Of a stretch of DNA of 64,000 nucleotides, positions 49,180-57,728 are shown in pieces. Position numbers and translations under genes: made by a program. The stretch spans positions 186,001-250,000 of the forward strand of contig NZ_BCTU01000011.1 in the NCBI RefSeq assembly GCF_001590925.1, written 5' to 3'. The notes beneath the pieces are model-generated. The model saw only the letters and a list, made by a program, of their open reading frames with translations. It was not told where the DNA came from and did no database searches. Position 1 is the stretch's first letter, and every line of letters begins with the position of its first letter. This DNA comes from Serratia plymuthica NBRC 102599 (lineage in GTDB: Bacteria; Pseudomonadota; Gammaproteobacteria; Enterobacterales; Enterobacteriaceae).

Positions 49180-49201
49180 TTAACTTGCAAAAGCAAGTTA
49201 A
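49180..49201. promoter_or_regulatory. Inverted repeat between D and ogr
   Basis: TTAACTTGC-AAAA-GCAAGTTAA, a perfect 9-bp dyad in the 89-base gap between gene D and ogr. It has no T-run on the minus strand, so it could be an operator for ogr or an RNA hairpin that sets ogr level. Confidence 0.5.
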
Positions 49202-49217
49202 TATGATGAAAGAGATC

Positions 49218-50372
49218 TCAGGTTTCTTTAGTGGCGATATCGATCCCCTCAATGTAGACATTGAGCTCCAGGTTGCTGAAGAAGCCACCGTTGCTTAAGG
49301 TGTGACTGACTTTATTTACCACCCAGAGCTGTCGATCGATAGCTTCTTTGAAACCGAATACCTTGACGGGCGTCTCCGGGAACAAATCGGGTTGGCCGGT
49401 AGCCAGAGTGATGCTGAAGGTGGCTATTCCCCTTTGCAACTGTTCAAACAACGATTTTGCCGCCCGCATGGCAGTTTCTTTGTCACTGAAGATCTTGGCA
49501 ATGTGATAGACCTGTTTTTCCTTACCGACCATATAGCTGTTGGTATGCTGCTGTTCGGTTGTGGCATGGTTACTTGGCCTGGCAGCGGGATGCTGGGTGA
49601 CGCGGGCATTTTCCAAGCGATTTGTTCGCTCAATTTGTACGCTGCTGCTTGCCCGTTCAGGCTGTTCGGTATTTAGCCAGCTGGCGCTGACCCCGGTGTA
49701 ACTGCCGCGATCTTTTAGTTCAAAGCGATGGCTGTCTCCGTCGTTGCGGGTCAGTGTTTTAAACGGGTTTGGTTCTCCCCGAGGGCTGCGGCCGTATCCG
49801 GGGCGGATAAACTGCAGGCGTTGGTATTTGACGGTCACCCGGGCACTGTTTGCCAGAGCCAGTCGGGAAAGGAACTGAACGTCAGTTTCATCCGTTTGGT
49901 CGACATGTGGGATTCGGGTTGCCGCCAGCTCATTGCTCAAATAGGGTTCGCGCAGCCCATTACGGGTTGAGATTTGTTGCACTATTTCGCCAAAGGTTGC
50001 ATTTGAATAGGACTGGGTGCGGGATTCGTTCAGTGAGCCGCGAAAATCGATGCTGCGCGCCGTGATCATGATCATGTCAGGGGCACCTGAATGGACGACG
50101 GTATCGACGATGAATTTTCCTTGGCCAACCAGCGCCGAGTTCTCCCACCCCAGGAACAGTTCTAGAATGGCTCCCCTTGTGGGCAGGGCCATCAGGCCAT
50201 CGCTGTCGTCCAGGGAAATACTCAATTGGTCCGCGCTCAGGCCACCGTTATCCACCATATTCAGTGAAATAAGCCTGTTACGGATATCGCTGGTAATATC
50301 TTTGTCAGCCAGAGTCAGGATAAAATCGGGAGCTGGCTTGGCCCCCATTGGTTGAAATACATCGGCGATCAT
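49218..50372 (-). CDS. P2 gpD-like tail protein (late control protein D)
   Basis: gpD forms the tip/hub ring of the P2 tail, comparable with gp27 of T4. The 384-residue protein has the length of P2 gpD (387) and family features such as FILTLADKDITSDIRNRLISL near the start, LGWENSALVGQGKFIVDTV and a LysM-like C-terminal part. It overlaps U by an ATGA, showing tight coupling. Confidence 0.93.
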   Translation of the reverse strand: MIADVFQPMGAKPAPDFILTLADKDITSDIRNRLISLNMVDNGGLSADQLSISLDDSDGLMALPTRGAILELFLGWENSALVGQGKFIVDTVVHSGAPDMIMITARSIDFRGSLNESRTQSYSNATFGEIVQQISTRNGLREPYLSNELAATRIPHVDQTDETDVQFLSRLALANSARVTVKYQRLQFIRPGYGRSPRGEPNPFKTLTRNDGDSHRFELKDRGSYTGVSASWLNTEQPERASSSVQIERTNRLENARVTQHPAARPSNHATTEQQHTNSYMVGKEKQVYHIAKIFSDKETAMRAAKSLFEQLQRGIATFSITLATGQPDLFPETPVKVFGFKEAIDRQLWVVNKVSHTLSNGGFFSNLELNVYIEGIDIATKET

Positions 50373-50830
50373 AATGAAATCCCCGTCGCTTTTTGCGCTT
50401 TATTCAACAGATCGCCGGCTTGCTGACGTAAATCGCCGAACATGGCATACAGCGACTCATCCACACGCTTCAAAGTAATGCTGAAGTTGATTTCGCGAGG
50501 CTGACCGTTGGCAAAAAACTGTTTGTTGTCCTGCGTGATTTTTTCGATCACAAACATGCCGTAAATAGTGCCGGTACCTTCGATAAGTGGCCAGGCCCGT
50601 CCTTGTTCTGCCATGGTTTGCAGGGCGAGCAACGAAAGTCGACCACCGGTCAGTTCAGGCAGCAACTGTCCGCTCAGGGTGATTGTTTCTGTGTCCATCC
50701 CCAGAAACTGAGCACTGGGCCGTTGGCCTACGCGGCTCCCTGTCGGCCAACGATAGCTCAACTGGCGGTTCATGCTTTGGTAGGGTAGGGTACGTAACAT
50801 AAATACGAACAACCCCAATGTTAGCATCAT
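50369..50830 (-). CDS. P2 gpU-like tail protein
   Basis: gpU is a small tail protein needed to complete the tail near the tape measure. The 153 residues align with P2 gpU along the whole length: MMLTLGLFVFMLRTLPYQSM, the YRWP and QFLG motifs, LSGQLLPELTGGRLSL, and EGTGTIYGMFVIEKI. It lies between T (12 bases) and D (overlap). Confidence 0.94.
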   Translation of the reverse strand: MMLTLGLFVFMLRTLPYQSMNRQLSYRWPTGSRVGQRPSAQFLGMDTETITLSGQLLPELTGGRLSLLALQTMAEQGRAWPLIEGTGTIYGMFVIEKITQDNKQFFANGQPREINFSITLKRVDESLYAMFGDLRQQAGDLLNKAQKATGISL

Positions 50831-50842
50831 GAGTCTGGCTCC

Positions 50843-52900
50843 TTATGTAAGCGCATAAGCGCTGAGGTTTTGATTACGGCGGGTATTCTCGACGTCCATC
50901 ATGGCGGTACGGACGATGTGCTCCATTTCCTCACGCGTACTCCCCGCAGGTACACTGATGGCGACGTTATTGGTCAGCACGCTGTGATCGGTAACGACAG
51001 GGCCACTCGTTGGGCGAACGGCACGATAGTTTTCGTTCCCCAGACTCAACACACCGCCGCTGGGAGAAAGGCTGCTGTCGTATTCTGGTGAAGTAGGATC
51101 CGCTTTTTCATTGCCAAACCACCCGATGGCTTTATCGATAAACCCCCTCGCCTTACCTATTAAGCCGATGAGTTGGTTAAGCGCATCGCCGGGCAACCTA
51201 AAGGCCCAGACCAGCCATTCACCCAGCTTCTTTCCGTAAGCTGCAGCGGTGTCCAGTTCTTCTTGCGTGCTTTTGATTGGTGTCAACAAAGCCTTGAACC
51301 AGTCGTATACTGGCCTTAACGTATCCATCACGCTGTTGAAAGCGGCAATAACTGGAGAAAATGCATCGCTGATCGGCCCCATAGCCGCGCTGAAACTTTC
51401 TGCTACTCCCCCCATAAAGGCACTTATAGGCTCCCAATATTTATAAATTAAAGCGGCACCGCCGATAATGGCCGCCACTACGGCGACGATCGGCAGGCTG
51501 AGAGCGGCAAAGGCACCGGCAATAACCGTACCAACGGAGGTAAATACGCTGCCCAGCAGGCCAGCACCGGCCATCAACATGTTGATGGCACTCAATGCCG
51601 GGACGATAAAGGTGCCAATAGTCGACAGGCCGCCAAGCAGTGCGGTAATGGCAATACCTACCGTCATTAAGCTGTTGGCCAATGCGGGGTTTTCTGTCGA
51701 CCATTGAGCGAGGGTGTTTAACCAGCCGGTCGCGGTCTGCGTCAGCTGACGCAGGGACGAGTCTTGGCCGGTAAACAGATCGATGCGGATACTGTCCCAT
51801 GAGGCGAAAAGCTTCTTGATATCGCCATCCAGATTGTCGCCCCTGACGGTGACGATAGCCTGAGCGGCACCGTCTACTTTCCCCAGGCTACGCCCCTGAG
51901 GCGCCAATTGCGCGGCGGTTTGCTCCAGCCCCATGCCGTTCTTTAGGGCTGCCGGAGCGGCGGCCTGCATTTTTTTATCGAGATCGGAAAGGCTCAACTG
52001 ATAACTGCTGCTGGCCTTGGCCATCACATCGGCGATGTTTTCCGCCTGATCGGCAGGCAGTTGAAAAGCCTGCTGGATGCCCGACAGCGCTTTTACTGCT
52101 TCATCAATGCTGCTACCACTAGCCTTGGCCAGGTTCAGCGCGGCGGGAACGGCAGCCAGAACGTCTTGTGGGTTATAGCCGGCGCTCGCCAGAGCGGATT
52201 GAGCCTGAGTGACATCCTGTGCGGATTGCCCCTTGGCTGCTCTGCTGGTCGCCTGCTGACGCAGGGCGATCAGCCGTTGATCGCCGCTATCTAATCCCAG
52301 CTGCGCTTGTACTCCGGACATTTGTTGTTCAAACTTTATCCCCGGTAGCAGTAATTTTTTACCGGTGTCGAAGGCTTTGTTGGCCAGGCCAAAGCCTTGC
52401 GAACTGACGTCGCGAATTTTTCCAATTCCATTCTGACGGGTTTGAAAATCATCAAGTACCTCAGTGCGTCTTTGTTGACGCAGTTTTTGGCCGGTACTGC
52501 GATGATGGTTAATATAACTTTGAGTCACGTCCGATTTTTTTTTGGCTTGTTGTTGGGCTCCGACTAAATCCGCAGTATCTATTCCTTTTGCCTGTAGTTG
52601 TCGTTCAAGCCGGTTTTGTTGGAATGACGCGATGGCGCCACGGGCCTTTTGCACAACGTAATTCAGATTAACTTGTTGTGTTGTTTCGATATCCTCGGGC
52701 GAAGATAGAAATTTGGGCAAGGTGTTACGGGTATTTTTAATCTCCTCGAGTTTCTGGAATATATCTGACTGTGCTTCTTTTATTTTCAGTAACTGGGTTA
52801 ACTGAGAATAATTCTTCTGCTCTAACCTCCGCTTTTTGCTGAGGTTTCGGACTGCGGCGTCCTCTTTCGCCAACGCCTCTTTGCTGTCGGTATTACTCAT
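50843..52900 (-). CDS. Tail tape measure protein (gpT-like)
   Basis: The tape measure sets tail length. The 685-residue protein has a charged coiled-coil N-terminal region (residues ~1-190), the TMP core with alternating Ala/Gln helices (~195-340), hydrophobic helices (~410-490, such as LSLPIVAVVAAIIGGAALIY) and a Gly/Pro-rich C-terminus. P2 gpT has 815 residues, so the tail should be somewhat shorter than that of P2. Its start overlaps the end of E' by eight bases. Confidence 0.92.
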   Translation of the reverse strand: MSNTDSKEALAKEDAAVRNLSKKRRLEQKNYSQLTQLLKIKEAQSDIFQKLEEIKNTRNTLPKFLSSPEDIETTQQVNLNYVVQKARGAIASFQQNRLERQLQAKGIDTADLVGAQQQAKKKSDVTQSYINHHRSTGQKLRQQRRTEVLDDFQTRQNGIGKIRDVSSQGFGLANKAFDTGKKLLLPGIKFEQQMSGVQAQLGLDSGDQRLIALRQQATSRAAKGQSAQDVTQAQSALASAGYNPQDVLAAVPAALNLAKASGSSIDEAVKALSGIQQAFQLPADQAENIADVMAKASSSYQLSLSDLDKKMQAAAPAALKNGMGLEQTAAQLAPQGRSLGKVDGAAQAIVTVRGDNLDGDIKKLFASWDSIRIDLFTGQDSSLRQLTQTATGWLNTLAQWSTENPALANSLMTVGIAITALLGGLSTIGTFIVPALSAINMLMAGAGLLGSVFTSVGTVIAGAFAALSLPIVAVVAAIIGGAALIYKYWEPISAFMGGVAESFSAAMGPISDAFSPVIAAFNSVMDTLRPVYDWFKALLTPIKSTQEELDTAAAYGKKLGEWLVWAFRLPGDALNQLIGLIGKARGFIDKAIGWFGNEKADPTSPEYDSSLSPSGGVLSLGNENYRAVRPTSGPVVTDHSVLTNNVAISVPAGSTREEMEHIVRTAMMDVENTRRNQNLSAYALT

Positions 52901-53335
52901 CTGTATTTACTCCGCTGCGTTGCAGCGCCCTGTGGCGCCAGCCTATTAGCTCTGTCAACGTCATGCCGCTCATCTCCGATGGCGGCCAATGAAAAATCAC
53001 TGCGATGTCCGCCATCAGATCGTCCACGGTCAGAACGGGGTCGATGTTTATTCGGCCGATTTCGGCGACAAAAAACCGATCACCTGGCCGGCCAGTGCAA
53101 TCAGGTCCGGCAGTTCCAGGCGCGCACACTCTTCCTTGGTCAGATTCGGATAGGTGACGCGCGGCAGGATGGTGATCAGGGCGTCAACGTCTGCGTTGGC
53201 CAGGGCCGCCAAACCGATGCCACGCAGGCTGCCGGCATTGGGTTTGGTGACTTGAACTTCGCGGATTTCGCTATCGCCACGCTTGATCGGGGTTTCCAGT
53301 ACAACGGTATTTTCTGGGGATGCATTCAGTTCCAT
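52893..53335 (-). CDS. gpE+E' frameshift product (tail chaperone-type)
   Basis: As in P2 and many tailed phages, a -1 ribosomal shift near the end of E joins it to the overlapping E' frame. The slippery heptamer T TTT TTG is at 53075-53069 (minus strand), in the E phase. Shifting there gives about 147 residues, near the 142 of P2 E+E'. The E' part carries MADIAVIFHWPPSEM and LTELIGWRHRAL, the conserved GpE motif. The long and short forms chaperone the tape measure during tail assembly. Confidence 0.88.
53048..53335 (-). CDS. Phage tail assembly protein gpE
   Basis: The unshifted product, 95 residues, starting MELNASPENTVVLETPIKRG and ending FLSPKSAE. It resembles P2 gpE (91 residues), with LRGIGLAALANADVDALITI and a conserved C-terminal ELPDLIALAGQVIGFL just before the slippery site. 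It acts with the longer form in loading the tape measure. Confidence 0.93.
   Translation of the reverse strand: MELNASPENTVVLETPIKRGDSEIREVQVTKPNAGSLRGIGLAALANADVDALITILPRVTYPNLTKEECARLELPDLIALAGQVIGFLSPKSAE
53069..53075 (-). promoter_or_regulatory. Slippery heptamer T TTT TTG in gene E
   Basis: On the minus strand, GGT TTT TTG TCG in the E frame; a -1 slip gives TTT GTC GCC and enters E'. This is the same kind of site as in P2. Confidence 0.85.
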
Positions 53336-53398
53336 GGGATTTCCAATTATCAGTCAGGTAAAGAAGGCCAGCGCACGGCTGGCCATTAAAGTTATGGA

Positions 53399-53908
53399 TT
53401 ACAGGCCAATGGCACGACGGTGAGCCGCCAGCAGATCCACGCCGTCGACTTTCTCGATCATGTTGACGGTATCGATCTCGATCAGCTCTTTGCCGTCGAT
53501 GCTCAGCTTGAAGTAGGTACAGTCTGTAGAGACCTTGGTTTCGGTGTCTTCGCCTTGCTTGAAGTCGCCGCTGTCGATTTCCTTGTGACGGCCGCGCATC
53601 ACCACTTCGAGTGCCGAAACTTCGCCGGTGTCATCACGCTGGAAAGAGCCGGTAAAGCGCAGCGGCACTGCATCTACGCGGCCCCACTGTTTCAGCACCA
53701 GCTCATCGATGCCGCCCATGGTCCACTCAACAACCAGCGCATCGTCGTCCAGACCGAAGTCCACGGACGCCGCACCGCTCATGCCGCCGCCGCGGAATTT
53801 TTCCAGCTTGCGGGTCAGTTTCGGCAGGGTCATGGCTGAGACCACGCCCATGTAGTTGAAGCCGTCGTTAAACAGGTTCAGGTATTTCAATTTTTTTGGC
53901 AGTGCCAT
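53399..53908 (-). CDS. Major tail tube protein (FII-like)
   Basis: The tube protein stacks in hexamers to make the inner tail tube. The 169-residue sequence is close to P2 FII (172): MALPKKLKYLNLFNDGFNYM at the start, KLEKFRGGGMSGAASVDFGL and the ending LLAAHRRAIGL. It lies directly after the sheath gene (13 bases), the usual order. Confidence 0.95.
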   Translation of the reverse strand: MALPKKLKYLNLFNDGFNYMGVVSAMTLPKLTRKLEKFRGGGMSGAASVDFGLDDDALVVEWTMGGIDELVLKQWGRVDAVPLRFTGSFQRDDTGEVSALEVVMRGRHKEIDSGDFKQGEDTETKVSTDCTYFKLSIDGKELIEIDTVNMIEKVDGVDLLAAHRRAIGL

Positions 53909-53921
53909 GATTCAGGTCTCC

Positions 53922-55091
53922 TTAGCTGTTCACGGACGCGGCGAAGTTCGCCAGGTAACGGTCGGTAATGCGCTGGCGCAGGGTCAAATCTTCCAGCGGT
54001 GGAACCGGGGTATAGTCGTAATCGATAAACAGTTTGCCTGCCTTCAGGGTGTCCTTATCGTTGGCGTTTTCGTCATACCAGCAGTCGCCGTCGATGATTA
54101 ATCCTGCAGATTTCAGCTCGCGGAACTTGGCTTTGATGCCGTCGATCATGTCGCGGATCAGCGTAGGCGTAACCGGGCGGTCAATCGCCCACAGGTGCGC
54201 TTCAGCCAGGGTGTCAGCCAATACCTGCGCGGTGCGGGTGTAGTTTTCGAACTGGAATAACGGATCGTCGGAGCAGGTGCGTGAGCCCCAGAATTTGAAA
54301 CCCTCTTTGCGGATCAAGGTGGTGACGCAGCCCTGGTTCAGCAAATCGGCGTCGGTACCCACGGTTTGCAGATCCCAGAACACGCTGGACGAAATGCCGC
54401 TCACGCCGTTCACACCGACGTTGGACAGGGTTTTGTGCCAGCCGGTTTCCTGGTCGATTTTGGCACGCAGACCCAGCGCACGTGCAGTGGCGAAGGCAAT
54501 GTCGCTACTGCTGGTGGTGGTGTTCCAATTGACAAAATCCGGCCAGATCAACATCAATTCACGCTGGCTGAAGCCTGCGCGGTACTTGATGGCATCGGAA
54601 ACGGTTTTGCAGCCGTAGGCGCTGATATAACCGAAAGCACGGAGTTGTTGGCAGATGCCGGCCAATGCAGTAGCCACTTCCAGGTTGTCGTGGCCTGGTA
54701 CACCCAGGATACGCGGCTTCACACCCAGTTCGGCCTGTGCAGCCAGCAAGGCTTTCATGCCGGTATACTTACCGTTCTCATCGGCACCGCCAATGATATT
54801 GGAGGTGGTTTCGGCTTCGTCTTTGCCTTCCGCCACGCGCACTACGACGGTAACCGGTTTGGCCTGCTCGGCAATCGCCAGCAGCGAGCGTGACAGAGTG
54901 CCTTTCTTCCCGGCCTGGCCGCTGGCGGCCAGAACGTCAGTGATCAGCACCGGGGTGTTGAGGGGAAACAAGGTTGCATCGGCATCTTCTGCGGTACAAA
55001 CCATGCCGACAATTGCCGTTGAGACGGTGGAAATTACGCGGGTGCCTTCGTTGATTTCGAGGACACGCACGCCGTGGTGATAATCACCCAT
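53922..55091 (-). CDS. Tail sheath protein (FI-like)
   Basis: The contractile sheath. The 389-residue protein has the P2 FI layout: MGDYHHGVRVLEINEGTRVI at the start, an inserted variable domain in the middle and the conserved C-terminal DYTPVPPLEDLTLRQRITDR for sheath-tube contacts. It is the first gene of the FI-FII-E-T-U-D unit and has an Ogr-type site upstream, so it should be strongly expressed late. A contractile sheath means the particle injects through contraction. Confidence 0.95.
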   Translation of the reverse strand: MGDYHHGVRVLEINEGTRVISTVSTAIVGMVCTAEDADATLFPLNTPVLITDVLAASGQAGKKGTLSRSLLAIAEQAKPVTVVVRVAEGKDEAETTSNIIGGADENGKYTGMKALLAAQAELGVKPRILGVPGHDNLEVATALAGICQQLRAFGYISAYGCKTVSDAIKYRAGFSQRELMLIWPDFVNWNTTTSSSDIAFATARALGLRAKIDQETGWHKTLSNVGVNGVSGISSSVFWDLQTVGTDADLLNQGCVTTLIRKEGFKFWGSRTCSDDPLFQFENYTRTAQVLADTLAEAHLWAIDRPVTPTLIRDMIDGIKAKFRELKSAGLIIDGDCWYDENANDKDTLKAGKLFIDYDYTPVPPLEDLTLRQRITDRYLANFAASVNS

Positions 55092-55161
55092 AGTATTACT
55101 CCGTTTGTGGTTGGTAGTAACAGGATGCCCGTCACGGTGCGGCGGCGCACGTCATTGGGTA

Positions 55162-55179
55162 TGTATGGGATCTGGTACA
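55162..55179. promoter_or_regulatory. Ogr-type activator site of the FI promoter
   Basis: TGT-N12-ACA dyad (TGT 55162-55164, ACA 55177-55179). P2 late promoters carry this dyad centred about 55 bases before the start of transcription; here that would put the start 20-30 bases before the sheath gene ATG. A near-miss TGT-N11-ACA is at 55106-55122. Confidence 0.7.
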
Positions 55180-55194
55180 ACAGCAGGAAAAATA

Positions 55195-55224
55195 AAGATA
55201 AAAAAAACGCCCCGAGCGGGGCGT
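55195..55224 (-). terminator. Terminator after the fibre chaperone gene
   Basis: On the minus strand AACGCCCC-GCTC-GGGGCGTT followed by a run of six or more T. It ends the upstream V...G unit before the FI promoter region. Confidence 0.88.
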
Positions 55225-55232
55225 TGAGTGTG

Positions 55233-55745
55233 TTACTGCGGCGGCTGCGGCCAATCAATATCGGGGGCGGTGCCAGGATCTAGCCGGCTAAGCAGAACGC
55301 GATAGGTTTTCCATGTGATTAACGACCTTTTTTCCTCCTCTGTCACGATGTCTAAATCTACGGCATCTTGTAATGGTGAAATTCTATTATTTGCTGTCAT
55401 GAGTAAGTCGCTTTTTCTTTGCTGTGCTTGAATAACCATCTCATGTAGAGAATACTCTCTTCGCTTGATGCCTTCTTCAGTGTAAATCCAGTCACCGAGA
55501 ATATTACATCCGGAAGGTAATTCATCGATATCAATGACACTTAAATTTAATGGGTAAATACGATCGGCCTCTTCACTGATGCTGCGAATTATTCCTGTTT
55601 CATTTTCAATTGCAAGGGTGTATTTTTTATTGAATTCAGGCAGTGATTTAAACCAATCATTCCCACTTTCATCTATAAAATACTGAATGCCTTCACCCAA
55701 GAATAAATCCTCAGGTACATAGCGTTGAAGATTGACTAATTTCAT
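55233..55745 (-). CDS. Tail fibre assembly chaperone (gpG/Tfa-like)
   Basis: A 170-residue protein typical of the Caudo_TAP family, which folds and trims the fibre tip and is usually matched to its own fibre. It has the charged helical middle and a C-terminus with ITWKTYRVLLSRLDPGTAPD, the conserved 'W..YR..L..ID' segment. It is distinctly AT-richer than the structural genes, as is the 3' part of the fibre gene next to it, so both were probably exchanged together. Confidence 0.88.
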   Translation of the reverse strand: MKLVNLQRYVPEDLFLGEGIQYFIDESGNDWFKSLPEFNKKYTLAIENETGIIRSISEEADRIYPLNLSVIDIDELPSGCNILGDWIYTEEGIKRREYSLHEMVIQAQQRKSDLLMTANNRISPLQDAVDLDIVTEEEKRSLITWKTYRVLLSRLDPGTAPDIDWPQPPQ

Positions 55746-55748
55746 TAT

Positions 55749-57728
55749 TTATCCCTCAATCGTGGCCCAAATGCCATTTCGCATAATTTGTATTGGACGA
55801 TATAAAGCAACGCCGACCTGATTTCCTTCGTTACCGTTCCCTCCAGTGAGGAAACAGCCTCCGGGTGCCTCCACAAGATTCCCATCCATATTTAAGCTAC
55901 TTTGCGCCCCGCGTTGCACTCGGTTGACAAGATTTTGATAAGCCCAGTTTTGGGCGTTGTTTTGTGCGGTGTTAGCTCGATTCTGTGCATCTTGTTGAGT
56001 ACAAAAGGTCCCTGCTTTACTCGCAATTAACCCTGTGTTGGGATCAAAGTCCCATATGCAATCGAAATTATTATCGCCAAGAACATGGATCACTGGATGG
56101 GCAAAGCTGTTGTCTGGTTTGAGAAGATAGCCAAAGCTAACGGCTGTTGGATAGCCGATGTCTTTGCGATTAGATACCCCTTTTACGATAGGAACATAAA
56201 GCCCGCCAGTATTTACCGTCCAGTCAAATCTCTGCTGATGAAACGGTGCCGCAGTATCAAGTTGAGCTGAGAATGAGCCGCTACCCTCTGGCGTTGCTTC
56301 CTTAGTCAAAGCAATATGGGCTCGAGAGGAAACGTTTTTTTCCACCCATAAAGCATGCCCCATATTAACATTTCCTGACATTAGGTTAACGTATAGGGGA
56401 CGGAGATTATTATACCCTCCAAACTTATCTCCCTTATTTGTTAACATTAAATAAAAATTTGAATCATCATTGCGCCAGAATGTGCCGTAATTGGCTGATG
56501 CAATCCTGAAATTTTCTATATTTAGTGATTGAATATCAGATGAGGTTTTAACGATCCCCTGTAGTGTGCCACCAGCGACCATTAAGTAACGCGTATCAGA
56601 TTCCGTTTTGCTCCAGGAGTTAATATCAGTAGCTGATAGTGATATATCACCGGTGAGGTTTTTCCCATTAATTTTTGTCGTGCGGAGTGCATATTTTTTC
56701 TCCGCATCATTGTCTGTTAAAGCACCGACATCCGCCGCTGTGGGCTTATAGGCAGTGGTGTAAATTCGGTACCACGACAGTGGTTTCTCCGGTGTGCTGG
56801 AGCTGCCGATATAAGCGGCTGCGCTATTTTGGATTGCCAGATAACCACTTGAAGGGCCGCCATCGCATGGCAGGTTTATTACCCCATAAGTTCCTGAACC
56901 CGGTGCGTTTTTCGATGTGCCATTGACCCGATAGATTTCACCAAGATTGCCGTAGGCGTCGGCACGATGCATTGATCCTGAACCGAGACCGAACGCGCCA
57001 ACTTCCATCAAGTTTGCAGCTTCAGTTCCCACGTTGCGTGTGGCTGCGCTGCCTAAACCCAGATTGCTTCGTGCAGCACCTTTATCCGCCACATCTTTCA
57101 GGTTTGCGGTGATTTTTAGCGAGGCGTCATTCACCGCCTTCACCGCCTTTGGTGTTGCCGCCAGGGATTCGCTGTTGCTGTTGCTGTCATTGCTTAATTG
57201 GATAAAGCCTTTGGCCAGCAGAGTGGCATCCGGATGATTGCGTGAGCGGGCATGCTCGGCGATTGCCGCATCCAGCGTGTCGCGGGAAACCAGCACGGCA
57301 GTTTTGTCCGCCACAATCATCGCGCTGGCGTCACCTTTGACCAGCAGCACCATGCGCACTACCTGGGTGCGACCGGCGCCTTCGGCCAACAGTGGTTTGT
57401 AGGTATCTGGGGTATTGGCGATCGCCACCAGCACGCCGTTTTTATCGTACAGCCCCAATTCGCGGATCCACCAGCCGCCAGCGTCTTCCGGGATCACCAG
57501 CTCGGCGATCACCTGATTATTACTGTTGGCATCAACCTGCAGCGAGTTCAGCGCGGCACGACGTTTTTCGCCCACCAGTTCGGTCTGGCTTTCACTGGGA
57601 ATGGTGGCTGAACCGCCGCCGTCACCCACTGCCATTTGAGTGATTTCCAGCTTCTGGCCGGTTGCTGCGGCGTTAGCCAGCAGTGCTTTGCCCTGATCGG
57701 TGAGCAGGGCGCGGTATTTTGCTGTCAT
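55749..57728 (-). CDS. Tail fibre protein (gpH-like)
   Basis: A 659-residue fibre. Residues 1-160 are the conserved baseplate-attachment domain (DUF3751 type: MTAKYRALLTDQGKALLANA, GGWWIRELGLYDKNGVLVAI). Then comes the repeat-like stretch with NHPDATLLAKGFIQLSN and collar-like segments, and a variable C-terminal tip with LSWYRIYTTAYK, VIHVLGDNNFDCIWDFDP and a final RPIQIMRNGIWATIEG. The first third is GC-rich, the last two thirds AT-rich; the shift is near 56,700. The tip decides which receptor is bound. It overlaps the end of the I gene by four bases. Confidence 0.92.
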   Translation of the reverse strand: MTAKYRALLTDQGKALLANAAATGQKLEITQMAVGDGGGSATIPSESQTELVGEKRRAALNSLQVDANSNNQVIAELVIPEDAGGWWIRELGLYDKNGVLVAIANTPDTYKPLLAEGAGRTQVVRMVLLVKGDASAMIVADKTAVLVSRDTLDAAIAEHARSRNHPDATLLAKGFIQLSNDSNSNSESLAATPKAVKAVNDASLKITANLKDVADKGAARSNLGLGSAATRNVGTEAANLMEVGAFGLGSGSMHRADAYGNLGEIYRVNGTSKNAPGSGTYGVINLPCDGGPSSGYLAIQNSAAAYIGSSSTPEKPLSWYRIYTTAYKPTAADVGALTDNDAEKKYALRTTKINGKNLTGDISLSATDINSWSKTESDTRYLMVAGGTLQGIVKTSSDIQSLNIENFRIASANYGTFWRNDDSNFYLMLTNKGDKFGGYNNLRPLYVNLMSGNVNMGHALWVEKNVSSRAHIALTKEATPEGSGSFSAQLDTAAPFHQQRFDWTVNTGGLYVPIVKGVSNRKDIGYPTAVSFGYLLKPDNSFAHPVIHVLGDNNFDCIWDFDPNTGLIASKAGTFCTQQDAQNRANTAQNNAQNWAYQNLVNRVQRGAQSSLNMDGNLVEAPGGCFLTGGNGNEGNQVGVALYRPIQIMRNGIWATIEG

